Below are positions 9,472 to 21,543 of a stretch of DNA of 64,000 nt, in pieces; within the stretch, counting starts at the first letter, position 1; each line of letters begins with the position of its first letter. The notes beneath the pieces are model-generated. The model was not told the DNA's origin and searched no databases. It worked only from the letters and a program-made list of their open reading frames with translations. A program made the translations under genes and the position numbers. The DNA comes from Carya illinoinensis (Eukaryota; Streptophyta; Magnoliopsida; Fagales; Juglandaceae), in contig NC_056760.1 in NCBI RefSeq assembly GCF_018687715.1, positions 42,223,501 through 42,287,500 on the forward strand, written 5' to 3'.

Positions 9472-12400
9472 TGTAACAGCCCGCTAGAAATTCAATTAAG
9501 GAATTTCTATTGACTTTAGGAACCTCGTGAAAACTCTGTAAGTTTACACGAATCAACTAATCACATAAATTTTAGCCTGTCAACATAGTTAGTGTTATCA
9601 CTCACTATAGTGCCAGAAATGTGATTTTAATTATTTGAGATAGTTAAAAGTGTCAGAATACATTATAGTCTACACCACTAGGCTTAATTGAATATTTAGA
9701 ATTTTTCAGTACTAAGTTTATTACGTTTATTTTTGGAATGAATAGTAACCTTGGTAAATGTACTAAGCGCAGTGTTTTCAAAATCACAATGTGAAATATC
9801 TAAATTAGGTTAGCGATATTTTATTTGAACACTTGGCAAGATCTTAACCACACATAATGAATAGTATTAGATACTTGGCACAAAGAGAAACCATTAGATG
9901 GAATTGTGAAGGAAATCAAGGTGTGAGATCATAACACCTAAACAAAATACATATTTGGAAAATATCTTAAGAATAGAGATTTAAAATACACATGGAAAGA
10001 TTTTAGCCACCTTACTATTCCAAGTCTACTCCACATTTGGAAAATATATTAAGCTGATTTTTATAGATATTATTGGATAGAATATTTTGAGATAATCTTT
10101 TATAGATATTTTGGGTAGGAGAAAACCACACTCAACACTCAACTCCAGCCTTATCATCTCCTTTATCTCGTCCATAAGCATCTCCAGCCATCACCCACGA
10201 ACTTATCTTCATTTACACGTTCCTTTAAAAGAATATCAAACACTTTCTCTCGGACAGCTTTTAGGAGTTCTTTTGCACACCCATTTTGAAGCTTTTGTAA
10301 GTGTTTTATCATAAAGTCTCCTTCATATAAGTTGTTCCTCTTTGAGTTTAGTTTCCGTAGATATATTGTTCATATCATTCCATGGTCATTTGGTCAGTCA
10401 AAAGTATTTTTAACCATGGAAAGGTCATTTTGGGCGTGAATCTGGAGAGTATGTTATAGTTTGGAGTTTTTGACCAAGCTAATGGATAGATATTGGTCCG
10501 AAATTTTTATGGAGTATTGTTAACATGTATATATGACTATTGGTTGAGGATTTTTGCATGATTAAAGGTTTTGATGAAAGATTTTCTTAGATTTAGAAAC
10601 TTAGAAACTGGAAGAAGAAAAACAGTTTCTGTTTTGAGAAAGTTTAACTCTTTGGTGGTCTAAACCTATTCCAATGACTTTGATAATTTTATTGGAGGAT
10701 CCTAAGCATCTTATATACATGTTATATTATTATTTTGAATATATTTGATGTTAGTTTCAAAGATATGAAATTTTATGTAAAGAGATATTCAAATAAGCCA
10801 AAGTGTGGATGTTCTTGGCTAAATTTATGTTTTGGTTAATTTTTAACCATGTGATCTTGAATTAGAAGCTTATATATGTTTTAGGACATCTTTTTAAACC
10901 ATGTGATGGTTTAGTTTGAAGATCACATCTTTATAAGTCATAGATCAAAAGGTTGATCAAAACAAGTTGGAAACAAAAATCAATGGAAATAGCATATGGG
11001 AATTTCGGCCCTATGGAGTTTTTAATAGTTGTGATTAGTTTTAAATTTTTCTAAATTGATATTTGAATTGAGGATAAAATTTATATGAGGCATGTAAAGT
11101 TTGGTGACTTTTGGAGTTAGTATGCAAAATCCTTAAGTTATGGGTAAAACGATCATTTTCCTACATGCAGAGAGTAAAATAGAAATTTTACTCTTTAAGT
11201 TAGTATTTTTCCATATTTCAAATTATTAGTGATTTAGTGCTAACTTTTAGAATCACTAATTACAGTTCCTCGTGATCGCGCTTAAGGTTTTAATAAGAAA
11301 CGCGGAGATCGAGATAAGTTAGCTTTTAACTTACTAGCAGTCTACTGTGTATGTGTGCTAAGAAAAAGAACTACAGTGTATGTATGTATGTTATCATATA
11401 TGTCATGCCATGCCAAGTTATCATGTAATTATCTATTATACAGAATTTATTATGTCATCAATTTTTATCTGTTACATAATATATTCTGTCATGTATTACT
11501 GTACATTACAAATATGTCATGTTAAATATGTTGTCTGTTATATGTTATGCCATGTTACGAAATGTTACTATCTCAAGTTGGTCATGTATTTCAAGTTATG
11601 TTCAAATAACGTTATGTTACGTTAGGGCTTCAATCCTTTCGTATTCCAGTCACGTTTCATATTAAGTTTGTGTAGAATACATGGGGCCACAACAACTGTG
11701 GAGTATGTATTTACACATAGAATACATGGGGCCACAACAACTGTGGAGTATGTATTTACACATAGAATACATGGGCCACAACAACTGTGGAGTATGTATT
11801 TTTCATGTTAAGTCAAGTTTATGTAGGATACATGGGGCCACAACAACTGTGGAGTATGTATTTAACTACATTGTGATGCGTCGAATACATGTGGCCACAA
11901 CAACTGTGGAGTATGTATTTACACATAGAATACATGGGGCCACAACAACTGTGGAGTATGTATTTAACTGCATAGTGATGTGTGGAATACATGGGGCCAC
12001 AACAACTGTGGAGTATGTATTTACACATAGAATACATGGGGCCACAACAACTGTGGAGTATGTATTTTTAATGTTAAGTCAAGTTTGTGTAGAATACATG
12101 GGGCCACAACAACTGTGGAGTATGTATTTACACGTAGAATACATGGGGCCACAACAACTGTGGAGTATGTATTCTTCATGCTAAGTCAAGTTTCAGATCA
12201 AGTTCATGTCAAGTCAAGTTCAGTTTATAATTCAATTTAAGTCATGTCAATTATGTTATGTTGTACGCTAAGTTATGCTTTAATTATTTATGAATTTGAT
12301 TATGCATTTATACTTTTACTGTCATCCATGCATCATTAGTCTGTGTGGAAGTTTTTTGTTAACTTGCTGAGATTTGTAATCAAATCTCACTGTGGTAGTC

Positions 12401-12834
12401 CCAACTACCATTCCCCCCGAATGGTAGATCTTGTTACAGGACCTGAAGGAGGATCAGGAGCTGACCAACTAGACACAGTCGACTGAAAGACGGTGCGTCG
12501 TTAATGTTAATATAGTAGTTAAATTACTACTTGTACGATGGAGTTGCATCTCCAGTACTTTTTGGATCATAAGCATTTTGGACTAGTGTTGTGATCTTAG
12601 TTGTTCAATGGGTCTTTATGTATGAAGTATGTTTTAAGCAATTGAGATATTTTCAATTTGGTGCATAGTATTGCTAAAGAAAAAAAATTATCCGCTGCGA
12701 ATATTGCATAATGTTAGATGCATGTTAGGAATATTGCATCTTATATGTCATGAACGGGGGCAGGTAACCTTGTGTTGCATGTTTCGACGCTTCAAATGTC
12801 CGTCCAATCCCAAACGGAATTTGGGGGCGTCACA
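9472..12834 (+). repeat. 3' LTR
   Basis: 3363 bp, beginning TGTAACAG and ending GGCGTCACA. It is 90 bp longer than the 5' LTR, which equals two extra 45-bp minisatellite units. The sequence matching the possible 5' LTR splice donor reads CGAGATAAGT here. Confidence 0.93.
11675..12176. repeat. Hairpin-forming minisatellite in the 3' LTR, 10 copies
   Basis: Same unit as at 5877-6290 but ten copies, in a different spacer order. A 167-residue ORF through it (11681-12184) is just the repeat translated. Confidence 0.9.
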
Positions 12835-13060
12835 GTATTATATATTAGATTATATATATTATATCAACTATAATATAATACATTAAAACCGAAAAATCGG
12901 TAAAATTAGACGAAAAAACCGATAAAATTATAGTACATGTTTAGAATAGTGACCGGTGCGTAATCGGTTTTGAAAAATACAAAACCAGTACATACCTATT
13001 TGGTCCTAAATTTTGTCCAAAACTAGACCAGACATGACCGGTTACATCCATATAATTAGG

Positions 13061-13330
13061 CACTATGGTATGATAAAAACTAACAATTATCGTATAATTA
13101 GACACTATGATATTTACTCATAATCAATACTAACAATTATAAAAACTATAAGTAAAAAAACATAGGGCTAAAATAAAGATTAAAATTAAAACTAAATTTA
13201 GGGTTTTAAAAAATAGAGTTTAGTTTAGTATTTAGTGGGAAAAAAAAAAACTCCAAAATAGGATTTAAGGGGAAAAAAAAAAAAAAAAAATTGAGTTGAG
13301 AAGCCCAAAACGAAGCAACCCAACGATCCC
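13061..13330 (+). promoter_or_regulatory. NMD3 promoter region
   Basis: Between the hAT insertion and the GC-rich leader lie A-rich runs (13240-13290). AGCCCA motifs (13302-13307 and 13331-13336) and an AAACCC-rich stretch near 13424-13438 follow. In plants, TGGGCY site II elements and telo-box-like AAACCC motifs are common in ribosome-biogenesis and ribosomal-protein promoters, which fits the downstream gene. Transcription start not determined. Confidence 0.45.
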
Positions 13331-13642
13331 AGCCCACGTTCAAGCAAAACCTTTGGTGCAAGTCTCTACCCAGTCCGGCTCCGCCGCTCGACCTTCAGTT
13401 TCTCCCTCTCATATACTTTTAGAAAAACCCAAAACCCTTCTGAGCCGATCGAGAAGGCCTTCTCCCACCTGCCCACCCACCCTCCCAGACCGTCGCCTCT
13501 CTCTCTCTATCTCTTCTCCCGCCGTGCGGCCGTCCATCGACTCCCCCTCGCCGTCCGAACTCACTGAGTCCTTAACTCTCATCGAGTCATCGCCGTGCCT
13601 CTGCCCATCGAGTCATCGACGTCAGTCCCATCACCGTGGTCC

Positions 13643-15750
13643 GTAAGTGCCTCTTCCGTTCACTCACCATCTTCCGTTCACCGTTGATTTTAATTTGTTG
13701 GTTGATTTTCTTGTATGCTGATTTCCAGACTTTTTTGGTTGATTTTTGGTATGCTTATTTCCAGATTTTTTGGTTGATTTTGTAATTTTGTGGGTTGATT
13801 TTTTGGCGTCTGCTAGGGTTTCTAACTTTAGTGAAAAAAATGAACTGGGATCCGACTATGCTGTAACTGTAAGGGTTTCTAACTTCTGTGAAGCGCATGC
13901 GGATTATGGTACACAAAACTAGGAATGTGTTCTAGTTCTTAACTTCTTGCATTTATCAAACAATGAGGCAGTGTTGTCATTTAAAAAAAAAAATTTATTA
14001 AAATCTGATTTGGTTAAGGTTGTCGCAATTTCATTAACCCCATCAACCACTATTTTGTTTGAGAGCCATTTATAATGAGGTTAATGTGATTCACCAAATA
14101 TGCAGAAGAACGGAAAAGAAATAAAAGGGAGAAATGTTAATGTGATTCATATATATAAAGCTGTGCCATAATCCCTTGCTTGTTGCTTTACTAATATGCA
14201 AGGCTGGGTACTCGGCCGATTGCTTCTCTGCAATAGAGACTGATCACACGAGCCCAATTACAACTTAAAATTTTAAAACCAATTAATAAAATCTTAAATC
14301 CGAGGTATCGAAACTAAAAATTTTCAATATGTAGTCAGTTCTGTCAAATTTGAAGAACACTTCTGCCTTTTTATCCAATAATCGCTGGTTACTGTATGGA
14401 TGTCATATCCTCTTGGGCTGTTATGGTTATCAGCTATTAATCTGTTTGGCTGCCTAGAAGATTTCACACGTCAACAGAGAAAGGTTGGGACTGCTGTGTT
14501 TAGGCTCTTTTTTATTTTGAAAAAAAATAATTGGAACTATTGGTTTTAGATTTTAAAGATGCATATTTGAAATTAGACTTCTCGTTTTCCTATAACTTTC
14601 CTGTATTTTCTGAGAAGCCAAACTGAGGAACTTATTCGTCGGCCTTTTTTTTCACGGTTTTTTCTCTTCATACCTGATCATGAAGTTGGTGATTTGGGTT
14701 ACACATGAAGTGATTTTTTCGTGAGCTGCTTTCCAAACCGCTTCTCTTAACCGGATCTCATTCTCCGGTTATTAGGGTTGTGCTCCAGCATCGCTTTTAT
14801 TTATTTATTTGTAATTTATAAATAGGTTCGCTTCTATTAGTATTCTATATATTTTTGCCTGTAAATTTTCTTTTCGGCCTGGTTACTCGGTTTTAATATG
14901 GTTTAATCTTTTGGGAATTTACTTCAATCATTTGAAATCCGGTAAAATTGACAAGAAAGGGGAAAAAAAAAAAAAAAAGACACCTCCCCTTAGCTGAAGC
15001 AAATTTGTGTTCTACTCTTAAGCTTTGATTTTGGTTCCAAGTTTACTCTCTTTCTTTTGGTTTAATACTTGCCGTGAGTTTTCTTTGTATTCTGAGGGAG
15101 GCTGTCAATAAGCGTTATTCAAATTTGATGGAACTGACTATATATTGAAAATATTTTGTTTGGCTGCCTGGGATTTGAGATTTCATTAATTAGTTTTAAG
15201 TTGTAATTGGGCTCGTGTGATCGGTCTCTATTTCTTAAGTTGCCGTCTTGCTCTATTGAACAAACAATGTTGGATAAATGCGAAGCCAATAATAGTATAT
15301 TCAATCCCAGATACTTCTGGAATTATTTGCTTTTAATTCCTGAGCTAACTTCGTGCTGTAGTTTGTTGGGGAAACCCAGCGCCTCCTGTTGTATTTCTCT
15401 TTTATTAAGGCTGTGTTTGTGTCAGCCGAACTTATTTTCTGGGAAAAGATATTTATCTCTTGACCTGTTTGAGAAGGGGAAAAAAAGCGGTCTATGGAAA
15501 AGGATCCTTCGACGTCGATCATCTTCATACTTTGTTTTCTCCATTGCCCCAACATGAAAGGTTACTATTTCTCTGCAAACGGACGACAGCTATTAACTCT
15601 AATTTTATACAAGGGCCCGTTTAAGTTTATCATTGATGGATTTTTTCTGTTTGAATTAGCACATAAGACAGCCACTTGTACCTATTCTAGTTGATGTTGT
15701 TTCGTTCATTTCTAAATTTTAAATGTTTTTTTTGTGTTTTATCTTATCAG
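13643..15750 (+). other. Leader intron of NMD3
   Basis: A consensus donor (GT of CCGTAAGTG at 13643) follows a C-rich, start-codon-poor leader. A pyrimidine-rich acceptor ending TTATCAG lies at 15750, two bases before the NMD3 start codon. The sequence between has stops in all frames and is T-rich like plant introns. The in-frame ATG at 15723 lies in the acceptor tract and would not be in mature mRNA. The intron carries a long inverted repeat. Confidence 0.65.
14231..15231. repeat. Inverted repeat pair inside the NMD3 leader intron
   Basis: The arm at 14231-14357 and the arm at 15114-15231 are inverted copies of each other. Shared phrases include TTGTAATTGGGCTCGTGTGA, ATTAATTAGTTTTAAG, ACTATATATTGAAAAT and TTCAAATTTGA. 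The arms are about 120 bp, imperfect, and separated by about 755 bp. In nuclear RNA they could fold into a long stem. Confidence 0.8.
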
Positions 15751-15752
15751 CC

Positions 15753-17288
15753 ATGGCTGAAGAATCAGGTATGTTTATGGTTCCCCAAACAGTCGGAAGC
15801 GTTCTTTGTTGTAGATGCGGCATTCCAATGGCACCAAATGCTGCCAATATGTGTGTGAAGTGTCTGCGCTCCGAAGTCGACATCACGGAAGGTCTTCAGA
15901 AGCATGTAATCATAATTCATTGCCCTGAGTGCGACACCTACTTGCAGCCACCGAGAACATGGCTCAAAGCCCAATTGGAATCGAAGGAACTGTTGACATT
16001 CTGCGTAAAGAGGCTGAAGAATTTGAATAAAGTAAGATTGGTGCATGCAGAGTTCATTTGGACCGAACCCCATTCCAAGAGGATCAAGGTCAGATTGAAA
16101 GTTCAGAAAGAGGTTCTTAATGGAGCAATACTTGAACAATCGTATGTGGTCGAGTATGTTCAGCAAGAACATATGTGTGAATCCTGTTCAAGGATTCAGG
16201 CCAATCCAGACCAGTGGGTTGCAGCTGTGCAACTGCGCCAACATGTTTCTCACAGGCGTACTTTCTTTTACTTGGAGCAGCTGATTCTGAAGCACAATGC
16301 TGCTGCCTCTGCCATAAAGATCAAGCAGATGGATCAAGGGATCGACTTCTTTTTCTCAAACCGGAGTCATGGTGTGAAGTTTGTGGAGTTTGTTGGTAAA
16401 GTTGCTCCAGTTAGGAGTCGCAATGACAAACAGCTTGTTTCCCATGATACTAAGAGCAATAACTACAATTACAAGTACACTTTCTCTGTTGAAATCTGCC
16501 CGATATGTCGTGAGGATTTGATCTGTTTGCCTCCAAAGGTCGCTGCTAGTTTGGGAAATCTAGGTCCTCTTGTGATTTGCACCAAAGTCACCAACAGCAT
16601 TGCTTTGCTTGATCCTTTCACCTTGAGGATCTGTTTCTTGGATGCTGATCAGTATTGGAGGGTGCCATTCAAATCTCTATCCACTAGCAGGCAGCTAGTG
16701 GAGTATATAGTGTTAGATGTGGAGATTGTTTCTTCTGAAGTTAACGTTGGTGGCTCCAAGTATTTCTTAGCTGATGCACAAGTGGCCCGTTTATCAGATT
16801 TTGGGAAAAATGATACAATTTTCTCCATCAGAACACATCTGGGCCATCTTTTGAACCCTGGGGATTATGCTCTTGGTTACGACTTATATGGAGCTAACAG
16901 TAATGATGGTGAGCTAGAGAAGCACAAAGGTCTGATCCTCCCAGAGGCAATTCTGATAAAGAAGAGCTACGAAGAGAAGCGCCAGAAGAAGCGCGGGAAG
17001 CCTCGTGCATGGAAGCTTAAATCCCTTGACATGGAAGTTGATGATAGGAAGGGTAGAGCTGAGCAAGAGAAGATGAACACTGAGTATGAACAGTTCTTGA
17101 AAGATCTGGAGGAGAACCCTGAAATGAGGTTCAATGTATCATTGTACCGTAATAGAGATTACCAGCCATCAGAGATGACATCTGTGGCTGATGGAGATGA
17201 CTTGCCTTCTGTTCCACTGGAAGAGTTGCTTGCTGATCTCGAACTAAGTGAAGAGGAGGAAGTTGCGAGTGATAGCATGATGGAGTGA
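15753..17288 (+). CDS. NMD3: 60S ribosomal export protein NMD3
   Basis: The encoded 511-residue protein matches the eukaryotic NMD3 family, the adaptor that binds late pre-60S particles and recruits the CRM1/exportin-1 export receptor. The N-terminal zinc region shows CxxC pairs at residues 19/22, 34/37, 57/60 and 142/145. Further Cys pairs include CPIC at 249-252. The central part contains the family phrases QWVAAVQLRQHVSHRRTF and LLDPFTLR. Near the C-terminus is a basic stretch (YEEKRQKKRGKPRAWK) that can serve as a nuclear localisation signal. Close to the end a leucine-rich segment (VPLEELLADLELSEEEE) looks like the CRM1 export signal. Length agrees with plant homologues of about 510-520 residues. 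The coding part is one exon. The start at 15753 was chosen because it follows the intron acceptor and gives MAEESG. Confidence 0.95.
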   Translation: MAEESGMFMVPQTVGSVLCCRCGIPMAPNAANMCVKCLRSEVDITEGLQKHVIIIHCPECDTYLQPPRTWLKAQLESKELLTFCVKRLKNLNKVRLVHAEFIWTEPHSKRIKVRLKVQKEVLNGAILEQSYVVEYVQQEHMCESCSRIQANPDQWVAAVQLRQHVSHRRTFFYLEQLILKHNAAASAIKIKQMDQGIDFFFSNRSHGVKFVEFVGKVAPVRSRNDKQLVSHDTKSNNYNYKYTFSVEICPICREDLICLPPKVAASLGNLGPLVICTKVTNSIALLDPFTLRICFLDADQYWRVPFKSLSTSRQLVEYIVLDVEIVSSEVNVGGSKYFLADAQVARLSDFGKNDTIFSIRTHLGHLLNPGDYALGYDLYGANSNDGELEKHKGLILPEAILIKKSYEEKRQKKRGKPRAWKLKSLDMEVDDRKGRAEQEKMNTEYEQFLKDLEENPEMRFNVSLYRNRDYQPSEMTSVADGDDLPSVPLEELLADLELSEEEEVASDSMME

Positions 17289-17470
17289 TGGGAAGCTTTT
17301 GTTCTTAAAACGTATTTTCCTTACCCAGAACTTCTATCGTACAAGTAAATAGATTATATTTTTGCAAAAGATGGCCGTTATGTTTTAATGTTGTAAGTTG
17401 AGTTAGTCCTGATAGTCGTGTTTTTGGATGGTTGGATGTGATGGAAGTATGAATGCAATAATTTCAATGA

Positions 17471-17476
17471 AATAAA
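17471..17476 (+). terminator. Polyadenylation signal of NMD3
   Basis: AATAAA about 180 bases past the stop codon, after a T-rich 3' UTR. The transcript probably ends near 17490-17520. Confidence 0.5.
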
Positions 17477-17519
17477 CCATACAAATTGGCTCTTTATAGA
17501 AGTTTGCATGTACATGAAG

Positions 17520-18489
17520 TACGTCAATATTTTGTAGGTCAATTCATCCATATATCTGTTGAAACTATAGAAAGATCATATCATATCTTATTGTCGACCT
17601 ACACAAGATATTAGGAAGAGTGCCTTATCACAAATTCTATACTTTTAACTCTTCATGGTTCTTTTTACTAATCGAAAATTCTGAAAAATGTATGTAGATT
17701 TTGTTTTCAAACCCAATTTATTCATTTTGTAGGAAGTGAAGGAAATGTAAATGCACAACATTTTAGAGCCAATTGTACTCATTATTTGGTAACCATTATT
17801 TCTCATCTTATCACTTAAAAAATTTAGCTATCATGAAAGGTAAAATCTCCTAATTGATTTTTTTAGCTATCATGAAAGGTAAAATCTCCTAATTGAAGTT
17901 AGACAATTAATTTGACATGAGTAATCTCCAAGTTTCATTAAAAAATGACATTAATATGACCATGGGTTAAATGATTAGCATGTTTTTATGAATGGATAAA
18001 TCATAAAAATAGCTTGTGTGGAAAGTAGACATTAATAACGGGAACTCGTTGGACATTTCCCCGAAAGGTCTAAAGTCCGGTACACTTGGACATTACAACA
18101 CCATCAAATGGACTCTTCAGAAGTTAGACATTAATCTCAATCGACACAGTTATTGGATGGATCATCGCCTAATATTCTAGCTGGGAGACTCACCTGATAT
18201 TATGGTGAAAAGGTTGTAACACAGTCTCACATCAACTCCTTTTAAAGGCTACGGAGAACATCCTAGTTATTCCTTTCAAATGTCATATAAAATACATTTG
18301 AACTTTAAATTGGTAACTGTTTCCACAATTCAAACTTCCAACATGTCCGTACAATACAATGCATATGCCAATTCATATGTCCAAAATCCAAATTTACAGA
18401 GGTAAAGCATTGTACAGAGCCTATAAAGACAACCCTTGAAAAGACTTCAGGAAGATGGTTGATTATTATTATTTAAAATTATTATTATT
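17520..18489. other. Intergenic, no gene seen
   Basis: No credible ORF. A 39-bp direct tandem duplication containing TAGCTATCATGAAAGG occurs at about 17824-17901. Confidence 0.6.
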
Positions 18490-18945
18490 ATTAGGTTAAG
18501 TTTGAATAGTGAGTTGAGAAGAAAGTTGAAAATGATTAAAATATTATTTTTTAATATTATTATTTTAGAATTTGAAAAAGTTAGATTGTTTATTATATTT
18601 TGGTGGAAATTTGTAAAAGTTGAAAATTATGAATCATGAGAAGAGATGAGATGGATTGAGTCCAAAGTGAGCTAGACTTTTGATCAAACTTTTGTTCAAA
18701 AACTTTTTGAAGGCTGTTCAATTAATCTTTCTCATTCTAAAAGTACTGTGGTATGAGGCAGCTAGCTATCGATATTTAGATATGTTTGGATGATGAGGTG
18801 ATTTAAGATGATTTGTGAATAATAATAAATAATAAAAAAGTAATAATAAAATATTAAATAATAGCGAATAATAGTAAAAAAAAATAGATAAAAAATAATG
18901 ATAAAATATTAAATAGTAGTGGAATGATCTCGCAAACACAATCCT
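18490..18945. mobile_element. Two adjacent miniature elements
   Basis: 18490-18670 is a member of the family also at 1502-1695 (AAGTTTGAATAGTGAG to GAGATGAGATGGATTGAG). 18780-18945 is a different AT-rich element beginning TATGTTTGGATGATGAG and ending near ATGATCTCGCAAACAC, with repeated AATAATAAA tracts. Neither encodes protein. Confidence 0.5.
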
Positions 18946-19152
18946 AAAGGTGGTTGAAAAGTCGAGAACACCATTAGAGAAAATCCACCCCTTTTTCAGC
19001 TCCTCCTAAATATCCATTCCAGTTTTCGGTTAGTGATTCCAAAAGATCAGCGGCTACATTATCATCGAAATTTCTAAGGTTGCCCAAACTCCAAATCGGC
19101 CAAAATGATCGTGTTCCTCAACTTATCTTCAGTTCTTCATGATCAGCCTACA

Positions 19153-21543
19153 ATGAAAATTCTATTCTTGATTTCATGTCTTTCCTTGATACCCCTATGC
19201 TCACTTTTCCTCAAAGTCTGTACGTTAGTGGTGTCTGGCCAATGTCTTGGTGATGAGCAATCCTGGTTGCTTCAGTTGAAGAACAAGCTTATGTTCAACG
19301 GTGCCTTGTCGGCAAAATTGGCACATTGGAATTATAGTGCCGATTGCTGCTCGTGGGAAGGCGTAACCTGCAGCGAGGGTCGCGTTATTGGTCTCGACCT
19401 CAGCAATGAATCCATCTCTGGTGTGCTTGACAATTCCAACAGCCTTTTCAATCTTCCCCGTCTCCAGAAGCTAAACTTGGCCTATAACGAGTTTGATTCT
19501 TCCCAGTTTACGAAGCTCAGCAATTTGACTTACTTGAATCTGTCAACTGCAGGCTTTGCCGGGCAGATTCTCACACCTCAAAAGGTTGGCTACTCTTGAT
19601 TTATCCATCCTTTCTTACCGGATTACTTATTTGCTTATGCTTGAGAACCCAAATCTATCTACGTTATAGTTCAGAATCTTTCGGGGCTTAGGGAACTTCA
19701 TCTTGATGGTGTAAATATCTTAGCAGAAGGGTATGAGTGGTGTCAGGCCTTATCATCTTCATTGCCTCATCTAAGAGTGTTGAGAATGTCAAGATGTTAT
19801 CTTTCTAGGCCTTTTGATCCATCCTTGCAGAATCTCCAGTCCCTCTCAGTTATTCATCTGGCTCATAACTAGTTTTTTGTTCAAATTCCAGAGTTTTTTG
19901 CAGACTTCAAAAGCTTGACATCCTTGAGTTTCACCTCATGCAATTTGAATGGGAAATTTCCAAAAAAGATCTTCCAAATTCCAACGCTGCAAAGGCTTGA
20001 ATTATCAGGTAATACGATACTACAAGGTTCTTTAGGTTGGATCTGGAAACTTCCTAATCTAGCTCACTTGAATCTCTCTTTTAACTACCTACTATCTCTA
20101 GAAGGACCATTCCTCAGTTGTCCAACTTTAAATATGCTAGACCTTCGTTCCAACCATTTCCATGGCCAATTCCCCTTTTTTCTCCCCAGTGTTGTGTACT
20201 TGGATTTGTCAAAGAATAATTTCAACTCTTCCATACAAAAAAGCATTGAGAACTTGCCCAATACCACTAATTTCTTCTCCCTTTCAAGCAACAAATTCAA
20301 TGGGATTATTCCTGTTTCTATATGCAATGCTACATATCTTCAAGTTTTAGGTTTGTCAAACGGTTCCTTCAATGGAATAATTCCCCGGTGCTTGATTGAG
20401 ATGAGTGAGATGCTATGAGTGCTAAATCTGGGGAAAAACAATCTCATTGGCACAATTTCTGATGCATTTCTGAGCAATTGTCATTTACAAACTCTAGCTC
20501 TCAATGAAAACCAACTAGGAGGAGAGTTGCCAAAATCTCTAGCCAATTGCACAAAGTTGAAAGTCTTGCCTATTGGGAACAACCACATCGAAGACACCTT
20601 CCCTTGTTATTGAAGAACAGTTCCAGTTTGCGTGTCCTTATTTTGCAATCAAACAAGTTTTACAGGTCGATTGGCTGCCCGGGGCCAAATGCCACTTGGC
20701 TGGACCTTCAAATTCTAGATCTAGCTTTCAACAAATTCAGTGGAAAGCTATCAAAAAGTTCCTTCACTGCTGGTGACGATGAGGACCAGACAGCTGAATC
20801 ATCTTCACTTTGAATTTTATGGATTAGGTCCTTATTATTATTAACAAGATACTTTAACTGTCGTCAATAAGGATCTTGAGCTAGAGTTGGTGAAGATACA
20901 AACAATCCGCACTTATATTGACTTTTCATGCAACAATCTCGTTGGGCCTATTCCTGAAGAATTGGGAGTACTCAAATTGTTATATGTTCTCAACTTGTCA
21001 AATAATGTCTTCACTGGCCAAATCCCATCATCTTTGGGAAAGGTGAGCCATCTTGAGTCACTAGACCTGTCGAGCAATGAGCCTACAGGGGTGATCCCTT
21101 TGCAACTCGCAGATGGTCTTATTTTTCTGTCAGTCCTCAACCTTTCATTCAACAACCTGTTTGGAAGAATTCCACTGATCAAGCAATTTGCTACATTTTC
21201 GAAAACTTCCTATGAAGGGAATCAACGATTATATGGCTTTCCTTTGAAAGAAAAATGCAGAGATGAAGAGCCAGTATCTCTACCTCCAACATTTGGAGAA
21301 ACACCATCCGACTCTAGGATTGTGATTAATTGGAACTATCTAAGTATTGAATTGGGATACGTTTTCGGCTTTGGGATTTTCATTGGGCCGCTTGTGTTTT
21401 GGGAGAGGTGGAGGATATGGTATTTCAAACAAGTTGATAGCATTCTTTTCAAAATCTTTCTCAAACTGTATCTTGGAAGGAAAATCCAGCATAGACCAAC
21501 CCAAAGAAATCGGGGACAGAGACGTCGGGAATCAATACATTAG
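19153..21543 (+). pseudogene. LRR receptor-like protein, RLP1 of a three-copy decayed cluster
   Basis: Family: plant receptor-like proteins (Cf-9/RLP type), plasma-membrane LRR proteins without a kinase that act in immunity or development. From the Met at 19153 there is a hydrophobic signal peptide (MKILFLISCLSLIP), then the cap domain (DEQSWLLQLKNKL, DCCSWEGVTC). Many LRRs of the LxxLxLxxNxFxGxIP type follow. The C-terminal end has a GxxxG-like membrane segment (YVFGFGIFIGPL) and a short basic tail (ERWRIWYFKQ). The frame is broken: shifts near 19580 and 19670, a TAG at 19870, a TGA at 20416, a further break near 20612 and another before 20887. The codon frame recovers after each break, so the loss is fairly recent. 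A 17-residue-upstream Met at 19105 is in frame but the signal peptide starts at 19153. Confidence 0.85.

Larger units (their letters stand above)
3673..12834 (+). mobile_element. Non-autonomous Ty3/gypsy-type LTR retrotransposon with long LTRs
   Basis: Two direct repeats start TGTAACAGCCCGC and end GGCGTCACA or GAGCGTCACA. A perfect 5-bp target duplication GTATT flanks the whole (3668-3672 and 12835-12839). Just inside the 5' LTR is TGGTATCAGAGC, complementary to the 3' end of initiator tRNA-Met. The interior ends with TTTCGAGGACGAAAT and a purine tract, a layout familiar from plant chromovirus-type gypsy elements. The interior (6946-9471) is only about 2.5 kb and lacks protease, RT, RNase H and integrase, so the element must have been mobilised by a relative. 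The LTRs differ by scattered single bases and by tandem-repeat copy number, so the insertion is not brand new. Confidence 0.93.
3223..13052. mobile_element. hAT-like miniature element split by an LTR retrotransposon
   Basis: The left end is TAGGGGTGTAA and the right end TTACATCCATA, which are imperfect inverted repeats. The 8-bp sequence TAATTAGG directly flanks both ends (3215-3222 and 13053-13060), as expected of a hAT target duplication. Inner parts near both ends are rich in ACCGG and CCGGT, typical of a common plant hAT-derived MITE family. The element itself is about 660 bp (3223-3672 plus 12840-13052); the rest is the LTR element nested inside. No transposase is present, so it depended on one supplied in trans. 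Confidence 0.8.

Noticed and set aside
11681..12184. 167-residue ORF with repeating MGPQQLWSMYLH units
   Set aside because: It is the LTR minisatellite translated. The 45-bp unit is a multiple of three, so frames stay open by chance, and the opposite strand shows the same effect.
9472..12834. Tandem gene duplication as explanation for the 3.3-kb direct repeats
   Set aside because: TG..CA ends, the primer binding site, the purine tract and the 5-bp target duplication identify them as LTRs.
13296..13646. 116-residue ORF in the GC-rich leader upstream of NMD3
   Set aside because: It has a low-complexity Pro/Ser composition and ends at the leader intron donor. Best read as 5' UTR.
15723..15752. 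Upstream in-frame ATG giving NMD3 ten extra residues
   Set aside because: It lies in the pyrimidine tract just before the intron acceptor TTATCAG, and the extra residues (MFFLCFILSA) are not NMD3-like.
15765..16172. 135-residue minus-strand ORF
   Set aside because: Shadow of the NMD3 coding exon, with no domain of its own.
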